This document shows, piece after piece, positions 1 to 7,990 of a stretch of DNA of 49,625 bases (its first letter is position 1; each line of letters begins with the position of its first letter). Location: the NCBI GenBank assembly GCA_945903545.1, contig CAMDOO010000013.1, forward strand, positions 1 to 49,625, read 5' to 3'. The position numbers were made by a program, and so were the translations under genes. This DNA comes from Opitutus sp. GAS368 (GTDB taxonomy: Bacteria > Verrucomicrobiota > Verrucomicrobiia > Opitutales > Opitutaceae). The notes under the pieces were generated by a model. That model was not told where the DNA came from and did no database searches. It worked only from the letters and a program-made list of their open reading frames with translations.

Positions 1-86
1 TATGACGGGGTTCATGGGGTTTTGCTAGGCCTCTGACGGAGGAACGTCAACCCGCAGTTCCGCGGGCTGAGCCAAAGGGGCAGGAC

Positions 87-114
87 GGGACCAGCGATAA
101 GGGACCAGCGATAA
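87..114. repeat. 14-bp tandem duplication
   Basis: The unit GGGACCAGCGATAA occurs twice head to tail, followed by more G residues. It lies in the gene-free first 400 bases. No function is evident. Confidence 0.6.
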
Positions 115-161
115 GGGGTCGGGCCGTTTATTGTTTAATTCCGAAACGAAGGTGGCCGAAA

Positions 162-264
162 TCTAACGATATAAGCCCAGACTCCTTACGGCAGCCCTCA
201 GGGCTCGATCGTTAGTGGATTGTCTCAGTTTTCGGTGCGGCGGATCAGAAATGAGACAATCCAC
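162..264. repeat. Two adjacent inverted repeats upstream of the DJ-1 gene
   Basis: CTAACGAT (162-169) is matched by ATCGTTAG (208-215). Directly next to it GTGGATTGTCTCA (215-227) is matched by TGAGACAATCCAC (252-264). Both can form hairpins or bind a dimeric protein. They lie about 150 bp before the first gene of the dehydrogenase run, so they could be a regulatory site or a degenerate REP-type element. I see no coding sequence in 1-411. Confidence 0.55.
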
Positions 265-411
265 AAACCTTTCATGGGCCAACGCGTTCCACCCGCTCCG
301 AGCCGGCGGTTTTTTTCTTTGCGCCCTTGCCAGCGTGGCGGCCGCCAGCTCCACTGCGACGCATCCCCCGACGGGCGCAGAACCCCCAAGTCCCGTCGCC
401 CGGGCTTCCCC

Positions 412-1164
412 ATGAACTCCTCCTCCGACCCCGCCCCGGTTCGCAATGCCGCCATCCTGCGCTCGCAGACTTTGATGACCCCGGCGCTCGTGCCGTCGAT
501 CTCGACCGAGCTGCTGGCCACCGCCGACGGCGAACTGAACCGCGAGCTGCACCACTTTCTCCTCGATCCGCCCTCCAATCCCGCGCTGCTCAAGGGCAAG
601 AAGATCGCCATCTGCTGCACCAACGGCGTCGAGGAAGTCGAGATCACCGGCTCGATCCGCTGGCTGACCGAGCACGGGGCCACGGTGCACGTGGTGTCGC
701 CGCGGATCGGCGAATTTGATCCGACGCTCGGCCTGCGTTTTCCCACGCAGTGCGCCACGCACGTCCTCGCGATCCGGCTCATGGAAAACGCCGGCTGGCT
801 GAAGATCGACCGCCATCTCGACCAGGTCGCGGTCGCCGACTATGACGCCTGCATTTTTCCCGGCGGCTGCTGGAACCCCGATGCCCTGCGCGCCGATCCC
901 CTGGCCCGGGCGTTTGTCCGCGGCATGTGGGAGGCCGGCAAACCCACCTGCGCCATCTGCCATGGCCAATGGGTGATGGTGAGCGCGGGCATCCTCAAGG
1001 GCCGGAAGGCCACCGCGGTCTGGAACATCCACACCGACCTCGCCAACGCCGGAGCCACCGTGCTCGACGAACCCTGCGTGGTCGATGGCAACCTGATCAC
1101 CGCGCGCTTCCCCTACGATCTGCCGCGCATGATCGCCGCGCTGGTGAAACAACTGGTCGGTTGA
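412..1164 (+). CDS. DJ-1/PfpI family protein
   Basis: This is a 250-residue DJ-1/PfpI-superfamily protein (class I glutamine amidotransferase-like fold), probably cytoplasmic. The nucleophile elbow reads PTCAICHGQW, with Cys183 followed by His184, and the partner acidic residue lies in NGVEEVE near Glu74. The family includes deglycases/glyoxalases, peptidases and chaperones, so the reaction cannot be read from sequence. I chose ATG 412 over ATG 220 because the 64 codons in between are Arg/Pro-rich, lack domain character and cover inverted repeats. It leads a same-strand run with an iron alcohol dehydrogenase (25 bp later) and an aldehyde dehydrogenase, which suggests a role in reactive-carbonyl handling (inference). 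Confidence 0.9.
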   Translation: MNSSSDPAPVRNAAILRSQTLMTPALVPSISTELLATADGELNRELHHFLLDPPSNPALLKGKKIAICCTNGVEEVEITGSIRWLTEHGATVHVVSPRIGEFDPTLGLRFPTQCATHVLAIRLMENAGWLKIDRHLDQVAVADYDACIFPGGCWNPDALRADPLARAFVRGMWEAGKPTCAICHGQWVMVSAGILKGRKATAVWNIHTDLANAGATVLDEPCVVDGNLITARFPYDLPRMIAALVKQLVG

Positions 1165-1189
1165 ACCAGCGCCGCTCCCGCACCTCCAG

Positions 1190-2407
1190 ATGAGTCTGTT
1201 TGCCGCCCTTCGGTTGCCGCGCGAGATCCTGTTCGGCGCGGGCCAGCGTTTGAGTCTCGGCAAGGTGGCCAAGCGTTACGGCGCCCGCGTCCTCGTCTGC
1301 ACCGACACGCGCCTCGCCGCCGATCCGGTCTTCACCGCTCTGCTCGGCCTGCTCGCCGCCGAGGGCCTGACCGTGCAGGTTGATGCCACCGTCCAGCCCG
1401 AGGTGCCGGTCGACTCCGTCCTTGCCTCCGCCGCATCGGCCCGGGCCTTTGCCCCTGAGGTCGTCATCGGCCTCGGCGGCGGCTCCTGTCTCGACCTGGC
1501 AAAATGCGTGGCCCTGCTCCTGACCCATGGCGGCCGGCCGCAGGATTATTACGGTGAGTTCAAGGTCCCCGGCCCGGTCCTGCCCATCATCGCCGTCCCC
1601 ACCACCGCGGGCACCGGCTCCGAGGTCACCCCGGTCGCCGTGCTGTCCGACCCCGACCGCGCCTTGAAGGTCGGCATCTCGAGCCCGCACCTGATCCCCC
1701 AGGTGGCGATCTGTGATCCCGAGTTCACGCTCACGTGTCCGCGCGGCCTCTCCGCCGTGGCCGGCGCCGATGCACTCAGCCATGCCGTCGAGGCGTTCAC
1801 GGCCATCCGCCGCGCGCCCGACGCGGCCCTGCCGCAGGAACGCGTCTTCGTCGGCAAGAGCGCTTTCACCGATCATTTTGCCCTGCTCGCCATCCGCCTG
1901 CTCAACCAAAGCCTGGAGCGCGCCTGCACCCACGGCAGCGACCTCGCCGCCCGTTCCGACGTAATGCTGGCCGCGACGGCCGCAGGCCTGGCCTTCGGCA
2001 CCGCCGGTACCGCGGCCGCGCACGCCATCCAGTATCCCATCGGCACCGTGACCCACACCCCCCACGGTCTGGGCGTCGCCTGCGTTCTCCCCTATGTCAT
2101 GAGCTTCAACCGCGCCGCCTGCGTCCCCGAGCTTGCCGAGATCGCTCGCACCATGGGCCTGACAGCGTCCAGCGACGACGCCCTGGCCGATGCCGCCATC
2201 GCCCGCGTCGCCGCCCTCTACGCCGCCATCGGCATCCCCGCCAACCTGCAGGCCCTGGGCCTGCCCGCCGACAAGCTCGCCTGGACCGCAGCTCAGGCGC
2301 TCGGCATCGGCCGGCTCATCAACAACAACCCGCGCCCCCTCGACGCCGCCAGCATGGACCGCCTGCTGCAGGCCGCCTTCACCGGCGACCTTCAGGCCGC
2401 GCGCTAG
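1190..2407 (+). CDS. Iron-containing alcohol dehydrogenase
   Basis: This 405-residue protein belongs to the group III (Fe-dependent) alcohol dehydrogenases, which oxidise alcohols with NAD(P) or run in reverse. The nucleotide-binding GGGS is at residues 96-99 and PTTAGTGSE at 137-145. Likely metal ligands are Asp194, His198, His278 and His292; the spacing of the last two (14) matches FucO. Length is normal for the family. It is followed after 27 bp by an aldehyde dehydrogenase, so alcohol to aldehyde to acid is a natural reading. 4-Hydroxybutyrate to succinate is one candidate, because 4-hydroxybutyrate dehydrogenases belong to this family, but the substrate is not shown by the sequence. Confidence 0.93.
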   Translation: MSLFAALRLPREILFGAGQRLSLGKVAKRYGARVLVCTDTRLAADPVFTALLGLLAAEGLTVQVDATVQPEVPVDSVLASAASARAFAPEVVIGLGGGSCLDLAKCVALLLTHGGRPQDYYGEFKVPGPVLPIIAVPTTAGTGSEVTPVAVLSDPDRALKVGISSPHLIPQVAICDPEFTLTCPRGLSAVAGADALSHAVEAFTAIRRAPDAALPQERVFVGKSAFTDHFALLAIRLLNQSLERACTHGSDLAARSDVMLAATAAGLAFGTAGTAAAHAIQYPIGTVTHTPHGLGVACVLPYVMSFNRAACVPELAEIARTMGLTASSDDALADAAIARVAALYAAIGIPANLQALGLPADKLAWTAAQALGIGRLINNNPRPLDAASMDRLLQAAFTGDLQAAR

Positions 2408-2434
2408 AACATTTACCGCCAACGATCGGAGACC

Positions 2435-3904
2435 ATGACTGCCACCGCCGACACCTTCGTCCCCACAACGCTCGACTGCCGGCTCTATGCCCAGGGCCTT
2501 TACATCGGCGGCCAATGGCGTCCCGGCCGCGGCATCCCGGTGGTCAACCCGTCCGATGGATCCATCCTGGCCGAAGTCCCCGACGCCTCGGTGGCCGAGT
2601 CCTTGACCGCGGTCGATGCCGCCGCCAAGGCCGCCCCCGCCTGGCGCAACACCCCGCCGCGTCGCCGCTCCGAAATCCTGCGCCGCTGCTACGAGCTGAT
2701 GACGGCCCGCGCCGAGGAACTCGCCACACTGATCTCCCTGGAGAACGGCAAGGCCCTGCCCGACGCCCGCGGCGAGGTCGCCTATGCCGCCGAATTTTTC
2801 CGTTGGAATTCCGAGGAAGCCGTCCGCATCGGCGGCGAATTCCGCACGGCCCCCGCCGGCACCAACCGCATCCTGGTTGAGCAGCAGCCCATCGGCATCG
2901 CGGTGCTGATCACGCCGTGGAATTTTCCCGCCGCGATGGCCACGCGCAAGATCGCGCCCGCCCTCGCCGCCGGTTGCACCGTCATTCTCAAGCCCGCGAG
3001 CGAAACCCCGCTCACCGCCTATGCCCTGGCCGCGCTCTACGCCGAGGCGGGCGTCCCGGCCGGCGTCGTCAACGTCATCACCACCACCCAGCCCGGTCCG
3101 GTTACCAGCGCCCTGCTCGCCGACCCGCGCGTGCGCAAACTCTCCTTCACCGGCTCGACCCCCGTCGGCCGCGTCCTCCTCGCCGAGGCCGCCAAGTCCG
3201 TGATCAGTTGCTCGATGGAACTGGGCGGCAATGCGCCCTTCGTGGTGTTCGACGATGCCGATCTCGAGGCCGCCCTCGATGGCGCCCTCGTCGCCAAGAT
3301 GCGCAATGCCGGCGAGGCCTGCACCGCCGCCAATCGTTTCATCGTCCAGTCGGGCATTCACGACGCCTTCGTCTCCGGCTTGGTGAAGCGCATGGCGGCG
3401 ATCAAGGTGGGCCCCGGCACCGATCCGGCGACCGGTTGCGGTCCGATGATCACCCGCAAGGCCGTCGACAAGATCGAGCGGCTCGTGGCCGACGCCGTCA
3501 CCCGCGGCGCCCAGGTGCAGCTCGGCGGCACCCGCCCGGCCGGCCCGGGCTTCTATTATCCCCCCACGGTCCTGACCGGCGTCTCGCCGCAATCCGAGAT
3601 GAAGCACGAGGAAATCTTCGGCCCCGTCGCCCCTGTCTATCGCTTCGACACCGAGGAGCAGGCCGTGGTCCTCGCCAACGACACCGAGTACGGCCTCGCC
3701 GCCTATGTCTTCACCCGGGACCTCAAGCGCGGCCTAGCCGTCGCCGGCCGCATCGAGGCCGGCATGGTCGGTCTCAACCGCGGCCTGGTCTCCGATCCCG
3801 CCGCTCCCTTTGGCGGCGTCAAGCAAAGCGGCCTCGGCCGCGAGGGCGGCGTGCACGGCATCCTCGAGTATTTGGAAGCCAAGTATATCGCGACGTCGTT
3901 CTGA
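2435..3904 (+). CDS. NAD(P)-dependent aldehyde dehydrogenase, succinate-semialdehyde type
   Basis: This 489-residue protein has the full aldehyde dehydrogenase layout. PWNF with Asn163 and Lys186 mark the cofactor site, FTGSTPVG is the Rossmann loop, Glu262 in MELGGNAP is the general base, and Cys296 in NAGEACTAANRF is the catalytic thiol. The C-terminal GGVKQSGLGREGG motif and overall similarity fit the succinate/glutarate-semialdehyde dehydrogenase group. It oxidises an aldehyde to an acid in the cytoplasm. Position directly after the iron alcohol dehydrogenase supports a two-step oxidation. The true substrate is unknown. Confidence 0.93.
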   Translation: MTATADTFVPTTLDCRLYAQGLYIGGQWRPGRGIPVVNPSDGSILAEVPDASVAESLTAVDAAAKAAPAWRNTPPRRRSEILRRCYELMTARAEELATLISLENGKALPDARGEVAYAAEFFRWNSEEAVRIGGEFRTAPAGTNRILVEQQPIGIAVLITPWNFPAAMATRKIAPALAAGCTVILKPASETPLTAYALAALYAEAGVPAGVVNVITTTQPGPVTSALLADPRVRKLSFTGSTPVGRVLLAEAAKSVISCSMELGGNAPFVVFDDADLEAALDGALVAKMRNAGEACTAANRFIVQSGIHDAFVSGLVKRMAAIKVGPGTDPATGCGPMITRKAVDKIERLVADAVTRGAQVQLGGTRPAGPGFYYPPTVLTGVSPQSEMKHEEIFGPVAPVYRFDTEEQAVVLANDTEYGLAAYVFTRDLKRGLAVAGRIEAGMVGLNRGLVSDPAAPFGGVKQSGLGREGGVHGILEYLEAKYIATSF

Positions 3905-3927
3905 TGGGTCATTTTCCGCGATATCCC

Positions 3928-3978
3928 GTAGCTGGCCTCGCTGAGGCCGGCTGACCGGGGTCGACGACCCCGGCTGCA
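3928..3978. repeat. GTAG-headed palindrome (REP-like), CTGGCCTC family
   Basis: GTAG is followed by hairpin CTGGCCTC-GCT-GAGGCCGG and then hairpin CCGGGGTCG-AC-GACCCCGG, ending CTGC. A closely related copy is at 13257-13312. It sits in the 97-bp gap between the aldehyde dehydrogenase and the next gene and may attenuate read-through. Confidence 0.75.
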
Positions 3979-4001
3979 ATTTCAACTGACCCGCTTCCCT
4001 C

Positions 4002-4817
4002 ATGACCGGGATCGACCCCTTCCGCACCCGCGACGCGGTGCCCGATTTCGACCGCTATGTGGCGCAATATGTCGCCCGTAGCGCCGTCACCCGGGCCACG
4101 CTCCGTTCGCAGCGTGACATCCCCTATGGCGACGCTCGTTCCGAGCAGCTCGACCTTTTCTTTCCCGCCGCCCCCTCCGGACCGGCGCCGGTGCATTTGT
4201 TCATTCATGGCGGCTATTGGCGCGCGTGGGCGAAGGAGGACTTCTCCTTCATCGCTGACACCGTCACCACCGCCGGCGCCATCGCCGCGATCATGGACTA
4301 CGACCTGATGCCCGCCGTCCGCATGGCGACCATCGTTCACCAGGTCCGTCGCGCCGCCCAATGGCTCGCCGCGCACGCCCCGGGCTTTGGGGGTGATCCG
4401 ACGCACCTGACCATCTCCGGCCACTCCGCCGGCGCCCATCTCTGCTGCTTTCTGCTCAATCCGCCGGTGGTGCCGATCCAAGCCGCCCTGCTCGTCAGCG
4501 GCGTCTACGATCTCAAGCCGCTGCAATCCTCGTTCCTGCAGCCTGAAATCGGCCTCACTGACGACGAAGTGGCCCGCTACTCGCCGCTGCATGCCGCCCA
4601 CGCCGTCGGCACGCCCACCACCATTCTCGTCGGCGAGCACGAAACCGTCCCCTTCCACGATCAGGCCGCGGCACTTGCCCGACACCTGCGCACCGCGCCC
4701 GTCACGATCCTGCCCGACGCCAATCACCTGAGTGCCGTGCTCGACCTCGGCACGCCTACCACCCAGGCGGCCGGGGTCCTCACGCGGATGATCGAGGGCA
4801 CGGGCATCCCGATCTGA
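4002..4817 (+). CDS. Alpha/beta hydrolase, kynurenine-formamidase-like
   Basis: A 271-residue cytoplasmic alpha/beta hydrolase. HGGYWRAW (residues 70-77) is the oxyanion-hole motif of the HSL/BD-FAE type seen in kynurenine formamidases and carboxylesterases. GHSAGAH gives Ser142 as nucleophile, and DANHLSAV near the C-terminus supplies the catalytic His. There is no signal peptide. Same strand as the three upstream genes but separated by a REP-like palindrome, so co-transcription is uncertain. The substrate could be an N-formyl amide or an ester; tryptophan-pathway partners are not nearby. The stop codon lies inside a short AT-rich repeat. Confidence 0.88.
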   Translation: MTGIDPFRTRDAVPDFDRYVAQYVARSAVTRATLRSQRDIPYGDARSEQLDLFFPAAPSGPAPVHLFIHGGYWRAWAKEDFSFIADTVTTAGAIAAIMDYDLMPAVRMATIVHQVRRAAQWLAAHAPGFGGDPTHLTISGHSAGAHLCCFLLNPPVVPIQAALLVSGVYDLKPLQSSFLQPEIGLTDDEVARYSPLHAAHAVGTPTTILVGEHETVPFHDQAAALARHLRTAPVTILPDANHLSAVLDLGTPTTQAAGVLTRMIEGTGIPI

Positions 4818-4840
4818 AATCTGAGAGCTGAAATTTGAGA
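4812..4840. repeat. AT-rich ATCTGAAAT-type dispersed repeat
   Basis: Overlapping copies of ATCTGAAAT and CTGAAATTTGA begin at the stop codon of the hydrolase gene. The same motif set recurs at 6948-7005. Base composition is far more AT-rich than the surroundings. Confidence 0.6.
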
Positions 4841-4922
4841 ATCCCACGGAGCCAAGCCGAACTCACGGTGAATTCATCGCCGCTTCATCCTCGCTTCGCG
4901 GGGCGGTGCCGTCCTCGCTGCC

Positions 4923-5411
4923 ATGCAAGAACCCAACATTAAAAGCGGCTCCGCCCTATTCCTTCAGAGTGTCGTGGTGCTCATCGCTCTGGGCACGCTC
5001 GCGCTCATGCTCTGGGAGCCGCACCTTGAGGGCCGGAATGCCCACGCCACCACCTTCGAGATCTACTTCAAGGATCCCTTCCTGGCGTATGTGTATGCGG
5101 GCTCCATTCCGTATTTCGTGGCGCTCCATCGGACCTTCGGGCTGTTCGGGGACCTCAGGCGAAAGGGGACCTATTCGCAGGTAACCGTGGATGCCTTGCG
5201 CGCCATCAAGCGATGCGCGATCACCGTGATCGGTTTCGTGGCGGGAGCGGTCGTGATCATTCTGCTGACGGGCGACCCGGACGACCGCCCGGCAGGGATA
5301 TTCATGAGTCTCCTCGTTACCTTGACGGCAAGCGGCGTCGCGACCGCGGCGGCGGTGTTCGGCCGGAATCTGCAGAAGGCCTTGGACCGGCCCGCGGGCG
5401 GCCGCGTCTGA
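4923..5411 (+). CDS. DUF2975 family membrane protein
   Basis: A 162-residue inner-membrane protein with four predicted membrane segments at about residues 11-31, 51-72, 97-116 and 124-146. The layout and the GIFMSLLVTLTASGVATAAA segment fit the DUF2975 family, whose function is unknown; members often sit next to small HTH regulators, but none is visible here. ATG 4923 gives the best N-terminus, while the alternative ATG at 4906 is in another frame with no hydrophobic pattern. It stands alone between the hydrolase and an exported esterase. A 12-bp sequence, CACGGTGAATTC, flanks the gene at 4864 and 5460. Confidence 0.82.
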   Translation: MQEPNIKSGSALFLQSVVVLIALGTLALMLWEPHLEGRNAHATTFEIYFKDPFLAYVYAGSIPYFVALHRTFGLFGDLRRKGTYSQVTVDALRAIKRCAITVIGFVAGAVVIILLTGDPDDRPAGIFMSLLVTLTASGVATAAAVFGRNLQKALDRPAGGRV

Positions 5412-5625
5412 GGGGTGGGAAAGGCGCGCCGAAGAGGTTGGAGGAAATGCACCTTAAACCACGGTGAATTCCCGAAGCCCGGAGCGAAATATATAGGGGT
5501 GGGGCAGGGCTGGCGGCTTTGACTTCCGAATCTGTCGCCCGCCACCATTTGCCACACATCCCCCGCCAACCGAACCTCAGCTGGGTTCGGCTGCGATTAT
5601 TCCTAACTCGAAAGGAAATCACACC

Positions 5626-6858
5626 ATGAGCCGTCTCACCCGCATTCCCCATTGTCTCATTCTCTCGGCGGCTCTCTTGATGCCGGCGATTTGTTTGCAG
5701 GCGCAGCCCGCGGCGCCGGCTGCCGGCCGCGGCGCAGCCCCCGCCAACCTGCCCGGCGCCACCGCCGAGCAGAATAATGCCGTTACGCAAATGAACTCCG
5801 GATTGGCGAACCTGGCCGCGGCCGCCACCACCGCCCGCACCGATCTCGCCAAGGCGAGCCTCCAGCTTCCAATCAATCCGAACGACATCCGGGCGAAGGC
5901 CGAAGCTCTCGGCAGCGCGGAGAGCGCCCTCGCCGGGGCCCGCTCCGATGGCTTTGCCGTGCTGCAGGCGTCGGCGAACAAGCTCAACGCCGCGCAGGTC
6001 CAGGCGCTCGTAAGGCCTCCGGCGCCCGCGGGCGCCGGAGGCGGACTGAACACCGCGGAAGCGGTAGCCCCCGAGGAAGGCATGGACAAGTATCCGGTGC
6101 CGCCGGAGGGGTTCAATGTCGCGCGCGACAACATTCCGCATGGCGAGGTGAACATCGTCGAGTACGACTCCAAGACGCTGGGGCTGCGCCGCATGCTGCG
6201 CGTTTACACGCCCCCGGGCTACAGCGCGGATCGCAAGTATCCGGTGCTCTATCTCCAGCATGGCCTGGGCAACACCAGCACCGAATGGACCCAACGGGCG
6301 CGTGCCCCAATCATCATCGACAACCTGCTGGCCGATAAAAAAATCGTGCCGTTCATCATCGTCTTCCCGAGCGGGAATGCGACGGCGGTGCAGGGCGACG
6401 AAAAGCAAGGTGACCGCACGCAGGAGTCCTACGGGCAGCCCTACACGGACGACTTGCTGAAGGAGATCATCCCCTTCGTCGACTCCCACTATTCAGTCTA
6501 TACGTACCGCGATCACCGCGCCATCGGCGGAATGTCGATGGGGAGTGGCCAGACCCTGAACATCGGCCTGACCCATCTCGACCTGTTCAACTGGATCGCC
6601 TCGGTTGCCGCGGCCCCGAACATGAAGAAGCCGGTTTCCGATCTCATTCCCGATCCGGCCGCCGTCAACAAGTTGAAGCTCTTCTGGCTCGCCTCCGGTA
6701 ACCACGATTCCCTGTTCCTCCAAAACACCCTGGTCATGCACAATTACCTGAAGGAAAAGGGAATTTCGCATATCTGGCGCGTGGACAGCAATGGCCACGA
6801 CACCGGCGTCATGAGCGCCAACCTGTATCATTACGCCCAGCTGCTCTTCAAGGAGTAG
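5626..6858 (+). CDS. Exported esterase with N-terminal helical module
   Basis: This 410-residue protein has a Sec signal peptide (residues 1-26, ending LQA) and an Ala/Pro/Gly-Arg linker. A predicted helical module covers 46-129, followed by a putative-esterase domain (esterase D/feruloyl-esterase type) at about 160-410. Catalytic residues are visible: GGMSMGSG with Ser304, Asp361 in SGNHDS and His391 in NGHDTG. The first module aligns with residues 57-142 of the dehydrogenase at 20413-23565 and is not a domain I recognise. The start is well supported by AAGGAAA about 10 bp upstream. A strong terminator follows. It probably deacylates polysaccharide esters in the periplasm; the substrate is inferred from the family only. 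Confidence 0.9.
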   Translation: MSRLTRIPHCLILSAALLMPAICLQAQPAAPAAGRGAAPANLPGATAEQNNAVTQMNSGLANLAAAATTARTDLAKASLQLPINPNDIRAKAEALGSAESALAGARSDGFAVLQASANKLNAAQVQALVRPPAPAGAGGGLNTAEAVAPEEGMDKYPVPPEGFNVARDNIPHGEVNIVEYDSKTLGLRRMLRVYTPPGYSADRKYPVLYLQHGLGNTSTEWTQRARAPIIIDNLLADKKIVPFIIVFPSGNATAVQGDEKQGDRTQESYGQPYTDDLLKEIIPFVDSHYSVYTYRDHRAIGGMSMGSGQTLNIGLTHLDLFNWIASVAAAPNMKKPVSDLIPDPAAVNKLKLFWLASGNHDSLFLQNTLVMHNYLKEKGISHIWRVDSNGHDTGVMSANLYHYAQLLFKE

Positions 6859-6882
6859 GGGAACCAACTCACCCAGCCAAAA

Positions 6883-6910
6883 CCCTCGGAAGCGATTCCG
6901 AGGGTTTTTT
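6883..6910 (+). terminator. Rho-independent terminator
   Basis: Stem CCCTCGGAA (6883-6891) pairs with TTCCGAGGG (6896-6904) around a GCGA loop and is followed by six T. It lies 24 bp after the esterase stop codon. Confidence 0.93.
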
Positions 6911-6947
6911 GTTGGGCTGAGGCCAAGGGGTTGGACACCTGGACCCC

Positions 6948-7005
6948 ATCTGAAATTTGAAATCTGAAATGCCCCATCTGAAATCTGAGATTTCAAATTT
7001 CAGAT
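6948..7005. repeat. AT-rich inverted repeat, ATCTGAAATTTGAAATCT family
   Basis: An 18-nt arm ATCTGAAATTTGAAATCT (6948-6965) has an exact reverse complement at 6988-7005, with further ATCTGAAAT copies between. It is strongly AT-rich in a GC-rich window. A related stretch is at 4812-4840. No coding potential. Confidence 0.75.
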
Positions 7006-7158
7006 TTCTGATTCGGTTCCTGACGCGGGACGAGGCCAGGTAGGACTCAAGGTTGGGACGGAGGGAGCACTAGACCCCATGGCGACGACGGGGCCGGCGA
7101 CTTATGATCGGCCGCAGCCCAGTCGGCGCGCGCATCTTCCGGAAAACTCCTGTCCAAA

Positions 7159-7332
7159 ATGAAACCACCAGCCGTTCCAGAACCCAAGATGGACCTCGCC
7201 AAGGATCTGGCGGTCTTCGAGCGCCTCCCCGCGAAGACCAAGGAGTTGGAGCTGCTGCAGGCCCGGGCGGAAAAAGCGACCGGCCTGGAAAGTGCCGCCC
7301 TCAACCTGCTCATCCGCGACAAGACCACCTGA
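7159..7332 (+). CDS. Small hypothetical protein
   Basis: A 57-codon frame with ATG 7159 and TGA 7330-7332. It has genome-like codon use and a helical, charged sequence: KTKELELLQARAEKATG in the middle and LNLLIRDKT at the end. No signal peptide or membrane segment. I do not recognise a family. The lack of a clear ribosome-binding site and the short length keep confidence low. It could be a small cytoplasmic protein or a chance frame. Confidence 0.4.
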   Translation: MKPPAVPEPKMDLAKDLAVFERLPAKTKELELLQARAEKATGLESAALNLLIRDKTT

Positions 7333-7432
7333 GTCCATTGGCCTTGGCGGGCCGCCGCGCGATTGGACCGAGAAAAGAAACCCAGGAACTTCAAGGCGCC
7401 GGCGGTCTCACCCGCCCGCAAGCGGTCGAGGC

Positions 7433-7990
7433 TCACTCCGCCTTCGGCGCGCTGAAGCTCTTGCTGTAGAACCCGGACCGGTCGAAGCAGCAGACCCGCC
7501 GCTTCCCCTTGGCGAGCATGTCGCAGGCCCCGGCGATCCGGCTCGCGCGCGTTTTCTCCGACTTGGCGGAGATGATCCAGTGGATCCAGTCGGTGCGCGC
7601 GCCGACCGTAAGGTCCGCCCACCCCGCCCGCGCCTTCGGGGCGGCCGCGAGGGCCTGCTGGAGATCGGCCGGCACCGTGGGTTCCCGGTCCGAGTGGGCG
7701 AGTTCCAACGTGACAGTGTCGCCGGCCGTGGCGCCCGCAGCGGCGCCCAGCTTCCGGCTCACCTTGAGCCAGTGACTCTTCTGGCCATCCGGATCCAGCG
7801 CGGCCTCAAACGGGGCGCCGTTGAGCGTGCCTTCGACCAAAGCGAGGCCCCGCGAGGGGAGCTGCGCACTGGCAGCCTTGGGCAGGACGAGAAAGGTCCA
7901 CGCTTCACCCGGTGCGTTCCCCGCCGGCCGGTGAAGGGTCGCGCTGAAGCGGATCCTGGCAGAGGTCTTGGGCATACTGCGCGGGATCAT
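7433..7990 (-). CDS. YdeI/OmpD-associated family protein with DUF1905
   Basis: A 185-residue cytoplasmic protein. The N-terminal half (residues 8-95) resembles the DUF1905 barrel (RIRFSATLHR, HWLKVSRKLGAAAG, GDTVTLEL). The C-terminal half resembles the YdeI/OmpD-associated region (PADLQQALAAAPKARAGW, TDWIHWIISAKSEKTRASRI). Members are annotated as bacteriocin-protection or stress proteins without a settled reaction. The ATG at 7990 overlaps the TGA of the TIR gene (ATGA), which fixes the start and implies translational coupling. Confidence 0.85.
   Translation of the reverse strand: MIPRSMPKTSARIRFSATLHRPAGNAPGEAWTFLVLPKAASAQLPSRGLALVEGTLNGAPFEAALDPDGQKSHWLKVSRKLGAAAGATAGDTVTLELAHSDREPTVPADLQQALAAAPKARAGWADLTVGARTDWIHWIISAKSEKTRASRIAGACDMLAKGKRRVCCFDRSGFYSKSFSAPKAE

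Noticed and set aside
1097-3607. Long minus-strand frame of 836 codons
   Set aside because: It is antisense to the alcohol and aldehyde dehydrogenase genes, Gly/Ala/Arg/His-rich and without any domain; a shadow caused by high GC.
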